DNA of 64,000 bases. Origin: GCA-2746605 sp963704835. Lineage in GTDB: Bacteria > Bacteroidota > Ignavibacteria > Ignavibacteriales > Melioribacteraceae. Location: the NCBI GenBank assembly GCA_963704835.1, contig CAVPHW010000001.1, forward strand, positions 1 to 64,000, given 5' to 3'. Both the position numbers and the translations under genes were made by a program. Below are positions 50,096-59,461 of the stretch, in pieces; the stretch's first letter is position 1; each line of letters opens with the position of its first letter. The notes under the pieces are model-generated. The model was given only the letters and a program-made list of their open reading frames with translations. It did no database searches and was not told where the DNA came from.

Positions 50096-51817
50096 CTATT
50101 CAACCCTTTTTCCAGGCATTACTTGACCTCCTTGGTAGAGGACTATTTTATTTATCTGACCATTTTCATCTTTTATAAACTCAACTTTTGCCGGCACTAC
50201 CTTTAAATAAAACATCGTTTCAGTCTCCGGGAAAATTTGATTTTTTCCTTGACCCGTAGCTTGAGCAAATAGATTGTTTCCATCCATGGTTATTGTTAAA
50301 GCAAAATTTGGAAAGAGTTCATACTTGCCTAAATATGTCTTAAGCAGTTCTTCCGAAACATCTGCATCTTTCGGCTTTTCAATTTCAACGCCTAGCTCCT
50401 TAAGCATATCAAATCCATTAATATTTTGCGGATTTAACTCAATAGATTTTTTATAAAACTCAATGGATTTTTCCTTATCCCCTTTTTTCATTAGTGCTTC
50501 GCCCATACTATCATAAACATTAAACGCATCTGGATAAGCATCAATATTTAATTGAAATATTTTTATAGCCTCATCAATCTTATTGTTATTCAAAAATTGA
50601 TAGCCAAGATTATTAAGTTCGCTCTCTTGGAAATCAAAGCTCTCTGCCTCTTCTTTTTTTAGCAATGAATACATATCAACGGCTTTATCAATTCCGTCTT
50701 CTTTAATAATTGCAAATAGGTGGTTTCCAATTGGCTTTTTAGGATATTCAAAATCTTGATCGTATAATATCTTTGTAATGTTTTTTCGGATATCACCCAT
50801 TGGGGCTGAGCCGGTATTATTTAAAACAACTACTAGAATCTTATTATCAATAATTCTTGAGATAAGAGCATTAAAACCATTAATTCCACCTGTGTGAGAA
50901 ATTAATGTTAAGCTATCTCCGCCTGCAGGATTTTCAGTCATATTAATTCCCCAACCGTAACCATATCCAGACAGAAAAGGTGTGAACATTTTTTTCTTGC
51001 TTTCTGGAGATAATATTTTATTTAAGTATAGTGCTTGATCCCAGAGATAAAGATCCTCCGTTGTGGAAATAATATCTCCGGCGCCAATTGCATTTAAAAC
51101 GTTCATATAGTTTGTGTTTCTAAAGTCTGTTCCAACTCTATCATATCCCGAAGCTCTGTTTTTAATAATTTTCTCGGGTCTATCTAGGTAAGAGTTTTTC
51201 ATTCCAACTTTATTAAAGATTCTTTCTTGAATATTTTCATCAAAACTTTTACCAGTTACATCTTCAATAATTTTAGCTAATAAAACATATCCGCTATTAT
51301 TGTATGCAAAGTTAGTTCCTGGTTCAAACTCTAGATCGCCACTGCAAAAGTTCTTAATAAGCTGATCTGTTGTATAAGGATTTCTGGAAGAGTCTGTCCA
51401 AAAACCTGGATAAGCAGTATAGCTTGGTATTCCGGAAGTGTGAGTTAATAAGTGGTGAATTGTAACTTTATTTCCGGTTTCTTTTCTATAGTCATTTAAG
51501 TATTCCGTCATTTTCTCATTTAAATTTATTTTTCCTTCTTCCACTAATTGCATTATCATAGTTGCCGTAAACTGTTTTGTAATAGAACCAATTCTATGAA
51601 CGGTTTTTTCAGAGTTTGGAATATTATATTCCATATTTGCAAAACCATAGCCCTTAGAAAAAATTACCTCTCCTTTTTCGGCAACAAGAACCGATGCATT
51701 TAACATCCCGTAATCATAGTAACGAGAAAGTAGATTGTCTATTTTTTCTGATTTGGTTTGACTGTATGCAAATGATGCGAATAGTAATATTAGAATAATA
51801 GATATGTTTTTAGTCAT
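50096..51817 (-). CDS. Exported beta-lactamase-class-C-like serine hydrolase with TPR repeats
   Basis: A 573-residue protein with a signal peptide ending FAYSQ. The serine-hydrolase triad motifs are visible: SITK (catalytic Ser/Lys), YNN in FAYNNSGYV, and HTGG in LISHTGGINGF, replacing KTG. About 330-470 residues in, TPR-like helices appear (AINVYDSMGEALMKKGDKEKSIEFYKKSIELNP type). The C-terminus is a short lipocalin-like strand region (YLGKYELFPNFALTITMDGNN). Members act as D-aminopeptidases, esterases or peptidoglycan enzymes; the substrate is unknown. Confidence 0.85.
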   Translation of the reverse strand: MTKNISIILILLFASFAYSQTKSEKIDNLLSRYYDYGMLNASVLVAEKGEVIFSKGYGFANMEYNIPNSEKTVHRIGSITKQFTATMIMQLVEEGKINLNEKMTEYLNDYRKETGNKVTIHHLLTHTSGIPSYTAYPGFWTDSSRNPYTTDQLIKNFCSGDLEFEPGTNFAYNNSGYVLLAKIIEDVTGKSFDENIQERIFNKVGMKNSYLDRPEKIIKNRASGYDRVGTDFRNTNYMNVLNAIGAGDIISTTEDLYLWDQALYLNKILSPESKKKMFTPFLSGYGYGWGINMTENPAGGDSLTLISHTGGINGFNALISRIIDNKILVVVLNNTGSAPMGDIRKNITKILYDQDFEYPKKPIGNHLFAIIKEDGIDKAVDMYSLLKKEEAESFDFQESELNNLGYQFLNNNKIDEAIKIFQLNIDAYPDAFNVYDSMGEALMKKGDKEKSIEFYKKSIELNPQNINGFDMLKELGVEIEKPKDADVSEELLKTYLGKYELFPNFALTITMDGNNLFAQATGQGKNQIFPETETMFYLKVVPAKVEFIKDENGQINKIVLYQGGQVMPGKRVE

Positions 51818-52026
51818 CTTAGATGTCTCCTATTTAAAAATTTATCTTTGGTTAACGCTTTATTAAAAATAAAGTTTTCTTTTGGACGTATTAAAAACTG
51901 AAATTCCCCAACTTTTTAAATATAAACATTTATTATAAATACGTTAGGTCTTTTTTTGAGCGAAAAGATAATTTTAGCTTCGCAATTTATTAAGTAAAAC
52001 AGACTGCCAATAAGGAAATAATAATT

Positions 52027-53167
52027 TTATATTAACTCTAATATTTCTTTTCTATGTTCATCTAAATGCGGAGGAGCAGAAAGGGTACTAGTTTTGTTTT
52101 CTGAATTAACAGTAAATGTTCTTACTCCAAAATATTTTTTGTTTTTCTTTGTACCACTCAAAATTAATTGATTGGCTATTTTTTGCTTAAAAACTTCTTT
52201 AATATCAAGAATAACAGCTGCGGGTATTTTGTTTTTATCCAACTCTTTAATAAGTTTCTTTGAGTTCCAATTAATTATCTTATCATGTAAAGCTTGTTTT
52301 AGATCATCCCTATATTTAACTCTGTTAACATTTTTAGAATATTTATCTAAAGAAATTTTTTCTTCCGGATCAACAATGCTGCATAGTTTTTTAAATTGTG
52401 TGTCTGTTCCAATAGCCAGTAATATTAATTTATTATCAGAAGTATTAAAAAGTGATCCATACGGAAAAATATTTGGATGCTCTGAGCCAGTTCTCTTTGG
52501 AATAACTCCGGTATTTAAATAGTTTGAAGCTTGGTTTGCCAGAGATGAAATTCCAGCAGAAAGGAGTGAACACTCAATAAAGCTTCCTTTTCCATTTTTT
52601 TGTTTATTTATATAAGCCAGTAAAATAGCTTCTTTAATTTGATGAGCTGCAAGAATATCTAATAAAGCAACCGGCATTTTTAAGGGTTCTCTGTCTGGAA
52701 AACCATTAATGCTCATAAATCCGGAATACGCCTGAATAACTGCATCAAATGCTACTCTATCATCTTCTAAACCAAAACCTGTTATCTGTGCATAAATAAT
52801 TTTTGAGTTTAGCTTTTTGATTGATTGATAATCACCTTTAAGTTTTTTATCATCACCGTGCTTAAAACTTACCGTAATTATATCTGAAATTTTAACAAGC
52901 TTAGCAAATGTTTTATAATCTTCATTTTTAGATAGGTTTAAAGAAATTGACTTTTTCCCCCAATTAACTGAACAAAAGTATGCAGACAGATCTGTGTTTG
53001 GGTTTTCATCATGCGGTTTTCCAACCTCTTGTTACATCGCCTCCAATATCAGGATTTTCAACCTTAATTACTTCTGCACCAAGTTCGGCAAAAAACATTC
53101 CCACGGAAGGACCTGCTAAAACAGATGATAATTCTAAAACTCTTATTCCTTTAAATGTATTATACAT
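52027..53167 (-). CDS. CaiB/BaiF (family III) CoA-transferase, one frame break
   Basis: The ATG at 53167 opens TFKGIRVLELSSVLAGPSVGMFFAELGAEVIKVE, the family's N-terminal signature. A break near 53020 precedes PHDENPNTDLSAYFCSVNWGKKSI; thereafter the chain is continuous through DAVIQAYSGFMSINGFPD, LDILAAHQIKEAIL and DLKQALHDKII. About 380 residues, normal length. Such enzymes move CoA between a carboxylic acid and an acyl-CoA donor. The genes nearby give no clear pathway. Confidence 0.82.
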
Positions 53168-53419
53168 AGTGTTGATAACTTATTTGTCTTTGTTAATAAA
53201 ATGATTTAATAATGTTAGTAACTATGGGTTATCAAGAGAATCTCTTTTATCTACAAAGTTATACCTATTCTATTAACATTAACAAATCTGTAATTCTTAC
53301 AAAATGATTTGTAAACAGCATATTTTAGAGTTATTAACATATTAACATGCTTATTAGTTATTATTGATTAATATATATATACTAATTTAAAATATAAGGG
53401 TGTGGATAAGTTGATAAAC
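53168..53419. other. Candidate replication origin (DnaA-box-bearing AT-rich gap)
   Basis: The gap has one perfect DnaA box (TGTGGATAA at 53401-53409) and near-matches TGTTGATAA (53170-53178), TTATCTACA (53247-53255), TTATTAACA (53331-53339) and AGTTGATAA (53409-53417). An AT-only tract near 53366-53393 could be an unwinding element. Left-hand neighbours run mostly leftward and right-hand ones mostly rightward, as expected beside an origin. dnaA is not in the window. Call by pattern only. Confidence 0.4.
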
Positions 53420-54439
53420 TTATTTATATAAAAGAACAACAGCTTCTTTTCCACTTTCTCTATATACCTCTAAACATTCCTTGAGTATTAAAAGTCATAA
53501 TTACATTACCAAATTTATCTAGTCCAATAACTCCACCAGTAGCTTCTTGTTTTTTTAGCTTATCATTAATTACAAAGTCAGAAGCTTCTTTAAGGCTAAA
53601 ATTTTTATATTCCATTAATGCAGAAATATCATGAGTTACCACATTTCTAATAAAAAATTCTCCATGACCAGTTGCAGATAACGCACAAGTATTATTATTT
53701 GCATAAGTTCCTGCTCCAATAATGGGAGCATCACCAACTCTGCCGAATTTTTTTCCGCTCATTCCACCAGTAGAAGTTCCAGCAGCAAGATTACCATTTT
53801 TATCTAAAGCAGCGCATCCAACCGTTCCAAATTTGTAATCATTGTTTTGTAGATAAGAAACACTTTTAACTTTTTCTTTATTAAATTCTTCAATTTTCTT
53901 TTCGGTTTTGAAGTAAGAATTTTCAACTTTTTGAAGACCAAACTCATCAGCAAATTTTTCTGCTCCCTCACCAAAAAGTAATACATGAGGCGAATGTTCC
54001 ATTACGAATCTGGCTAATGTAATAGGATTTTTAATGTGTTTTAATCCAGCCACACCACCAGCTTTTATGTTACTTCCATCCATTATTGAGGCATCTAGCT
54101 CAATATTTCCTTCATCATTTAAAACTGCTCCAACTCCCGCATTAAACAAAGGCGAGTCCTCAAGAACTCTTATAACAGTTTCAACTGCATCAACTGCACT
54201 TCCTTTGCTTTCTAATATATTATAACCAACATCTAATGCCTCTTTAAGTTTTTCTTTATACGCTTTTTCTTCTTCCTCTGAGTATCTTCCTTCAAAAATA
54301 CTTCCTGCTCCTCCATGAATAACTAAAGCAAACTCAACACTTTTTTCAGGAGTATCATTATTTTTAATTTCTTTTACACAAGAGAGCAATAAAGAGAGAA
54401 AATAAAGCAGATAAATAGATATAAATAAAGCTTTGCCAT
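53420..54439 (-). CDS. Isoaspartyl peptidase/L-asparaginase (Ntn hydrolase), probable lipoprotein, frame breaks at both ends
   Basis: The core (FALVIHGGAGSIFEG, SAVDAVETVIRVLEDSPLFNAG, GTVGCAALDKNGNLAAGTSTGGMSGKK) is the type 2 asparaginase/isoaspartyl peptidase fold; the Thr of GTVG is the self-cleavage nucleophile. A single base change near 53465 extends it to RGYRESGKEAVVLLYK with a stop at 53420. At the N-terminus, ATG at 54439 follows AAGGAAAA; with an early one-base shift it runs into YFLSLLLSCVKE, a lipobox. It likely removes isoaspartyl residues or asparagine in the periplasm. Confidence 0.82.
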
Positions 54440-54535
54440 ATTTAATTTTCCTTAATATTTTAGGAGTGATAATTATATACTATAAAAAATATAAAACTTT
54501 CTGTTAACAAATTATATTTAATAAGGGGAATTGCC

Positions 54536-55656
54536 TTGAAAAACGAACCTAATAATAGCTCTTTACTCTTTTTAATATCATCACTCTCATAGCTCAAGAA
54601 GATACTTACGAATTTAAAATGGTTAAACAGGTAAAAACAACCCCTATTAAAAACCAGGGTCGATCAGGAACCTGCTGGGCATTTGCAGCTACATCATTTA
54701 TTGAAACAGAACTTTTAAGAACAGGTTTTGAAGAAATAGATATTTCCGAGATGTTTACTGTAAGACATAAACTTTTACCAATGGCAGAAAAATATATTAG
54801 ATATCATGGCAGTTCTAATTTTGGAGATGGCGGTCAAGCCCATGATTTGTTAAATGTTATAGCCAAGTATGGATTAGTTCCAGAGGGTGTTTACTCAGGA
54901 AAAAATATAGGTTTAGACGATCATAATCATGGCGAGATGTCTTCCGTATTAAAAGGCATGCTAGATGGTATTATGAAGAAAGGCGGCGGAAATCTTTCAC
55001 CTGTATGGGATGATGCTATTGAAGCAGTGTTAAACACCTACCTTGGAGTTCCTCCAATAAATTTTATTTACAACAATAATGAGTTTACGCCAAAATCCTT
55101 TGCGAAGAATTTAGGTGTAAATTCAGAAGACTATATTGAAATAACCTCTTATTTAGATGCCCCGTTTTATGAAAAATATAATCTGCAACTACCAGATAAC
55201 TGGACAAACTCAGAGTACTATAATATCCCTATAAATGAAATTATTGAAATTATGGATAATGCAATTGATAAAGGATTTTCAATTTGCTGGGATGGCGATA
55301 GCGGAAAAGATAATTTTAATAGAGAAGAAGGTTATGCCGTCATTCCGGAAAAAGAAGAAAAGTCAGTTAAAGAAAAATCTGAGCCGGTAAAAGAAAAAAG
55401 TATAACCCAAGAAATGCGACAAGAAGCTTTTGAAAGTTTTGATGTTACTGATGATCATTTAATGCACATTGTTGGAATTGCAAAGGACCAAAACGGGACA
55501 AAATATTATTACACTAAAAATTCTTGGGGAACCGAAAACAAAAAATATGATGGCTACTGGTATATGTCAGAAGAATATGTAAAATTAAAAACAGTTGCTA
55601 TTTTAGTCCATAAAGATTCTATTCCACAAAAGATAAGAGAAAAACTGGGAGTTTAG
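54536..55656 (+). CDS. Papain-like C1 (bleomycin-hydrolase type) peptidase, broken signal region
   Basis: From about residue 25 the chain is intact: TPIKNQGRSGTCWAFAATSF has the Gln and catalytic Cys, DDHLMHIVGIA the His and YTKNSWG the Asn. The length (about 370 residues) and internal features match the C1B bleomycin-hydrolase/PepC branch, with an extra charged insert (EKEEKSVKEKSEPVKEKS). Upstream of the first in-frame ATG (54619), a hydrophobic segment (LLFLISSLS..AQEDTYEFK) is readable after one frame break near 54593, with a TTG start at 54536 after AAGGGG. So it is probably exported. A terminator follows. Confidence 0.8.
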
Positions 55657-55707
55657 TTTTAACAATAACAATAGTTTGTTGAAATTACTGACTTAAAAAC
55701 CAATTTC

Positions 55708-55745
55708 AAAAGGCAGAAACTGAAAAAAAATGTTTTTGCCTTTTT
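55708..55745 (+). terminator. Terminator after the C1 peptidase gene
   Basis: Arms AAAAGGCA (55708-55715) and TGCCTTTT (55737-55744) around an A-rich loop, followed by TTTT. It lies about 50 bases after the stop. Confidence 0.6.
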
Positions 55746-55935
55746 AGAAAGGTCTCGAAGAAAACTCTACATAGATTTTATTCAATTCTATATTAAAAAT
55801 AGACTTCCATTTCTATTTAAACCCTTAAAACTAGCCGATTGTCAAATAATTGATAAAACAAATAAAAATTAATGGAACTATTTAGAGGATTAAGAAGTCT
55901 ATATAGGTACAAAATTTAAAAAGAAAGGGAGAACT

Positions 55936-56182
55936 ATGAAAACAAAAAACATAGAGAATCCATTATCAGAACTTATCAGTGACGAAACATATAGTTTGTT
56001 AGAAAGCCGCGGTCTAATTAATAAAAAATCATGTCCGCGACTATTTAATTCGAAGAAGGTTTGATTCACTTAGAAACACTGAACTTAGTGCAAGTGAAGC
56101 AATCGAAAAAATACAAAGCGATTATCCTTACCTTCAATTCGATTCAATAAGGAAAATAATATATAATAGATCTCAAACTTAA
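55936..56182 (+). CDS. Small conserved-looking protein of unknown function (one frame break)
   Basis: ATG at 55936 follows AGGGAGA. The chain reads NPLSELISDETYSLLESRGLIN, then, after a one-base shift near 56025, VRDYLIRRRFDSLRNTELSASEAIEKI and ends YPYLQFDSIRKIIYNRSQT at 56182. About 81 residues, helical, with alternating basic and hydrophobic positions that could fold as a helix-turn-helix. I do not recognise a named family. It is bounded by its own terminator and by a 280-base gap on the left, so it is monocistronic. Confidence 0.5.
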
Positions 56183-56208
56183 ACTCCTAAGTTAGGCTAT
56201 TTATTAAG

Positions 56209-56237
56209 AGGCAGATTTTTTAATCTGCCTTTTTTAT
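56209..56237 (+). terminator. Rho-independent terminator
   Basis: Arms AGGCAGATT (56209-56217) and AATCTGCCT (56222-56230) with a four-base loop and a run of T. It ends the small gene at 55936. Confidence 0.8.
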
Positions 56238-56289
56238 TTTTAATTTATATGTTGTTCTGAGTCTCTTTCAGAACTCAACTAATATAACT

Positions 56290-56430
56290 GTCATTCATGT
56301 TTTCATCGCTTTTTGATGGGAGGTTTACCTACCGGCCGGCCGGAATCTATTAAACTCAGAGATGCCGGAGTCTAAGAAATTATAAGATACAGACACGACA
56401 AACTAGAAGAATCACTCCAACTGAAACACC
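56290..56430. repeat. GC-rich block and gene-free gap
   Basis: Within the 340-base gap before the thioredoxin gene lies a GC-rich block with ACCGGCCGGCCGG at about 56330 and TGCCGGAGTCTAAG at about 56363. The latter resembles a piece near 49256. It looks like a decayed dispersed repeat; nothing coding is seen. Confidence 0.35.
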
Positions 56431-56523
56431 AGCGCCTCATCACGTAAGAAACTTTAGAACCGAAAACAATTCCTTTGCATCATATTTTTATAAATTTTAT
56501 AATTATTTAACAAAAGGAAGAAA

Positions 56524-56871
56524 ATGATATTACAAACAGGTTTATCTCACCTTGCTACAGCTGATGAATTGAAAAAAGCAATTAATGAAAACGAAAACGT
56601 TATGGTTTGCTGCGGAAGAATGGGTCCAATGTGCATTCCAGTTTATGGAATAATGGAAGACTTAGAAGAAAAATACACAGACGTAAAATTCTTTGATATG
56701 GCTTTTGATAGCCCCGAAGCAAGCATAATTAGAAACCTACCTGAATGTAAAAACTTTGCAGGCTTGCCTTTTACGGTTTATTATAAAAAAGGTGAGGTAG
56801 TTGAAGCAACATCAAGTATACAAAATATGGATCAGGTTACGGGAATATTGGACACAAAATTAAAGAGCTAA
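56524..56871 (+). CDS. Thioredoxin-family protein with atypical CGRMGPMC active-site region
   Basis: A 115-residue thioredoxin-fold protein. The usual WCGPC is replaced by CCGRMGPMCIPVYGIMEDLEEKY, with Cys residues spaced six apart instead of two. GLPFTVYYKKGEVV carries the conserved cis-Pro. It is followed after one base by a thioredoxin reductase gene, so it is probably that enzyme's substrate. Start by ATG after AAAAGGAAG. Confidence 0.8.
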   Translation: MILQTGLSHLATADELKKAINENENVMVCCGRMGPMCIPVYGIMEDLEEKYTDVKFFDMAFDSPEASIIRNLPECKNFAGLPFTVYYKKGEVVEATSSIQNMDQVTGILDTKLKS

Positions 56872-56872
56872 A

Positions 56873-57814
56873 ATGGAAAACAATTTTGATGTAATTATAA
56901 TAGGCGGTGGTCCTGCTGGATTAACCGCCGGAATTTATTTATCAAGAGCAAAAACAAGAACTCTTATTCTAAATGAGGGAACTATTGGCGGACAGATGGT
57001 TTTAACTCACGAAGTTGCAAACTACCCCGGAATTGAAAGTATTAGCGGTTATCAACTATCCAGAACCATGAAAAAACAAGCAGAGTCTTTTGGATGCGTT
57101 GTTAGGTCTAATATTAAGATTACGGCAATGAGCATTGATTCGGAGATTAAAAGAGTTGTTGTTAACAATAATGAAACTTTTACTTCAAAAGCGATAATTC
57201 TTTCTACAGGCGGAAAATCCAGAACAATTGGGGCTAAAGGAGAGGAAAAGTTCAAAGGAAAAGGGATTTCATATTGCGCTACATGTGATGGAGATTTTTT
57301 TCAGGATAAGAATATTATTGTTGTTGGAGGTGGAAACTCTGCTTTAGAAGAAGCTGTTTCGCTTACGAAATATGCATTGTCAGTAACCGTTGTTCATCAG
57401 TTCGATCATTTTCAAGCTTTTGAAAGCGCCATTGCCGAGGCAAAGGAAAACACTAAAATTAATTTTATTATGGAATCAGAAATTCAAGAGTTTTTGGGTG
57501 ATGAAAAGTTAGAGGGTGTTGTAATTAAAAATATGCGCACCGGTGAAATAACTAATAAAGAAATAGATGGTGCCTTTATATTAATCGGTTATGTTCCCAG
57601 CACAGAAAGCCTAAAGGATATGGTTGAGCTAAACAGCAGAAATGAGATAATTACAAACGAAAGCATGGAAACAAACTTGCCTGGAGTTTTTGCTGCGGGT
57701 GATTCAAGAGCAAAAAGATATAGACAAATTACAACGTCTGTAAGTGATGGAACAATTGCGGCATTAAGTGCAATTGAGTTTGTAGAGAAGCACAAAGAGA
57801 CAGTTTTAGTTTAA
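56873..57814 (+). CDS. trxB: Thioredoxin reductase
   Basis: A 313-residue flavoenzyme: IIIGGGPAGLTAGIYLSRA binds FAD, YCATCDGDFF holds the redox CxxC, IIVVGGGNSALEEAVSLT binds NADPH and VFAAGDSRAKRYRQ is the second FAD motif. It reduces a thioredoxin disulfide with NADPH. It starts one base after the atypical thioredoxin gene, a translationally coupled pair. Confidence 0.92.
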   Translation: MENNFDVIIIGGGPAGLTAGIYLSRAKTRTLILNEGTIGGQMVLTHEVANYPGIESISGYQLSRTMKKQAESFGCVVRSNIKITAMSIDSEIKRVVVNNNETFTSKAIILSTGGKSRTIGAKGEEKFKGKGISYCATCDGDFFQDKNIIVVGGGNSALEEAVSLTKYALSVTVVHQFDHFQAFESAIAEAKENTKINFIMESEIQEFLGDEKLEGVVIKNMRTGEITNKEIDGAFILIGYVPSTESLKDMVELNSRNEIITNESMETNLPGVFAAGDSRAKRYRQITTSVSDGTIAALSAIEFVEKHKETVLV

Positions 57815-57911
57815 CATTATTGGAATACATACATTCTTGTCTGTGAATTGAGGACGGTTTGTTTTAAAAATTATATCGTTAATAACATTTTCACAGATGG
57901 GAAAGTCTGTG

Positions 57912-58775
57912 CTACCCTTTTTGGTTTCTATGCAGTTGCCAAGAAATATATGTGTTCTGAAAAAGGATATAAAAAACCGGACCTAAAACGGCTAGCGGAC
58001 TTATAAAGGTAAGAGCTACCCATAATGTAAAGCCATTGTTTTTCTGTCCCAACGATTGAGCCCCTTCAATTTTTAAGTTTTTCGGAACAAGCCATTTGCC
58101 TATCGAAAATGAAAGAACACAAAGGATTAAGGAAACAAGAGCGATTTTATAAATTATTATATCGCCAAAGCTCATTTCGGCTCTAATGTAATGACTAGCT
58201 TTAGAAGTACCCAAATTAATGTTTAATATTAGTATGTAGAATAAATACTTATTAAATCCAACAAGCGTAGGCTTTATTCCTGGAAAATACTTTTTCACCA
58301 AAAAAGAAAGCAAAAAAGGAATCAGGAAAACTTCTGAAACCGGAAACAATACGTCAATGAAAGAAATAGACGAAACACCACTTAAAATTAGAGGAATAAC
58401 AAATGGTAATAGAAAAGCAACAGCAAAATTTGTTAACAAGATTGAAATTACTGTAAACTCCATCTTGCCGTTAAGCAAATTAATAATTATTGGTGAAGCA
58501 ATAGCCGTAGGCGCAATGGCCGTTATAAAGGCAATTTGAGCAAGCTGAAAATAGCCCATTGATCTTAATAAAAAATAGAAAAAACTAGGTATTAAAATAT
58601 TGGCGATAAGTAAATAATAATGGTATTTAAGAAAATCGCTTTTCTTTACATCCATTTTTAAGAAGGAAAAGAAAAGCATAATCATTAGTAAATATTTTAT
58701 TAGAAAAGAATACGAGTGACCAAAAGGGAAGAAGATTCCTATTAAAATAGTTGAGAGAAGAAGTAAAGTTTTCAT
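57912..58775 (-). CDS. BASS-type (bile acid:sodium symporter family) transporter
   Basis: A 287-residue protein with about nine or ten membrane helices. The two-fold layout, FITAIAPTAIASPIIINLL in the middle, and LWVALTFISPLAVLGPVF near the end fit the bile-acid:sodium symporter superfamily. The substrate is unknown; bacterial members carry organic anions. It is divergent from the MarR gene and may share its operator region. Confidence 0.7.
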   Translation of the reverse strand: MKTLLLLSTILIGIFFPFGHSYSFLIKYLLMIMLFFSFLKMDVKKSDFLKYHYYLLIANILIPSFFYFLLRSMGYFQLAQIAFITAIAPTAIASPIIINLLNGKMEFTVISILLTNFAVAFLLPFVIPLILSGVSSISFIDVLFPVSEVFLIPFLLSFLVKKYFPGIKPTLVGFNKYLFYILILNINLGTSKASHYIRAEMSFGDIIIYKIALVSLILCVLSFSIGKWLVPKNLKIEGAQSLGQKNNGFTLWVALTFISPLAVLGPVFYILFQNTYISWQLHRNQKG

Positions 58776-58941
58776 TAAGAAATTTATTGTGAATTAAAAG
58801 TTAGCCATTATTCTACAGACTTTAAATCTAGAGAAAGACTTTTTTAGGAGGAAGAAATTCTCAAGCACAATGATGTTCTAAATTAAAACGCCAAATTAAA
58901 AAGATTGCACGTCTTATTAAAATTATATATTTTTACATCCC

Positions 58942-58959
58942 GTTAGTTAACCAACTAAC
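58942..58959. promoter_or_regulatory. Candidate MarR operator
   Basis: GTTAGTTAACCAACTAAC is an inverted repeat with perfect 7-bp arms, ending 17 bases before the MarR gene start. MarR repressors usually bind 16-20-bp palindromes at their own promoters. Confidence 0.6.
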
Positions 58960-58976
58960 CATTAACTAGGAAACTA

Positions 58977-59459
58977 ATGCATAAAAGCAATATAGACGGA
59001 ACGCTTGGATTTTTACTTTTTAAGGGGACACAAGCTCTGCATCGGGAGTTAAATCGTAACTTTACCGTAAAAGGAAACGAAATAACAGCTGAGCAATGGT
59101 CAATCCTTACTTTTCTATATAATTGTGATGGAAAAAGTCAAAACGAAATAGCCGAAAAAACTTTTAAAGACAAGGTTAGTGTTACAAAAATAATTGACAA
59201 TCTAGAAAAAAACGATTTTGTAGTTAGAGTTTCAGACAAAAACGATAGGCGCATAAAAAGGATTTTTTTAACTGAAAAAGGTCTGCGATTAATTCCGGTT
59301 TTTAAAAAAACAGCTCAAGAAACCTTAAGAAAAGGTTTTTCGGGAATTGAAAGCACGGAGATTGAGACCTTCAAAAAGGTATTATCAGAAATAGTGAAAA
59401 ATTTTACTGGCGAAGATTTATTAGAGTTTATAAATACTAACAAAGGAAGATGGAAATAA
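58977..59459 (+). CDS. MarR-family transcriptional regulator
   Basis: A 160-residue protein with the MarR winged helix: GNEITAEQWSILTFLYNCDGKSQNEIAEKTFKDKVSVTKIIDNLEKNDFVVR and SDKNDRRIKRIFLTEKG, the wing motif. It heads an operon with the RND efflux genes; the adaptor start lies two bases after its stop. It likely represses the operon from the palindrome upstream and lifts on binding a drug-like ligand. Confidence 0.9.
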   Translation: MHKSNIDGTLGFLLFKGTQALHRELNRNFTVKGNEITAEQWSILTFLYNCDGKSQNEIAEKTFKDKVSVTKIIDNLEKNDFVVRVSDKNDRRIKRIFLTEKGLRLIPVFKKTAQETLRKGFSGIESTEIETFKKVLSEIVKNFTGEDLLEFINTNKGRWK

Positions 59460-59461
59460 TT

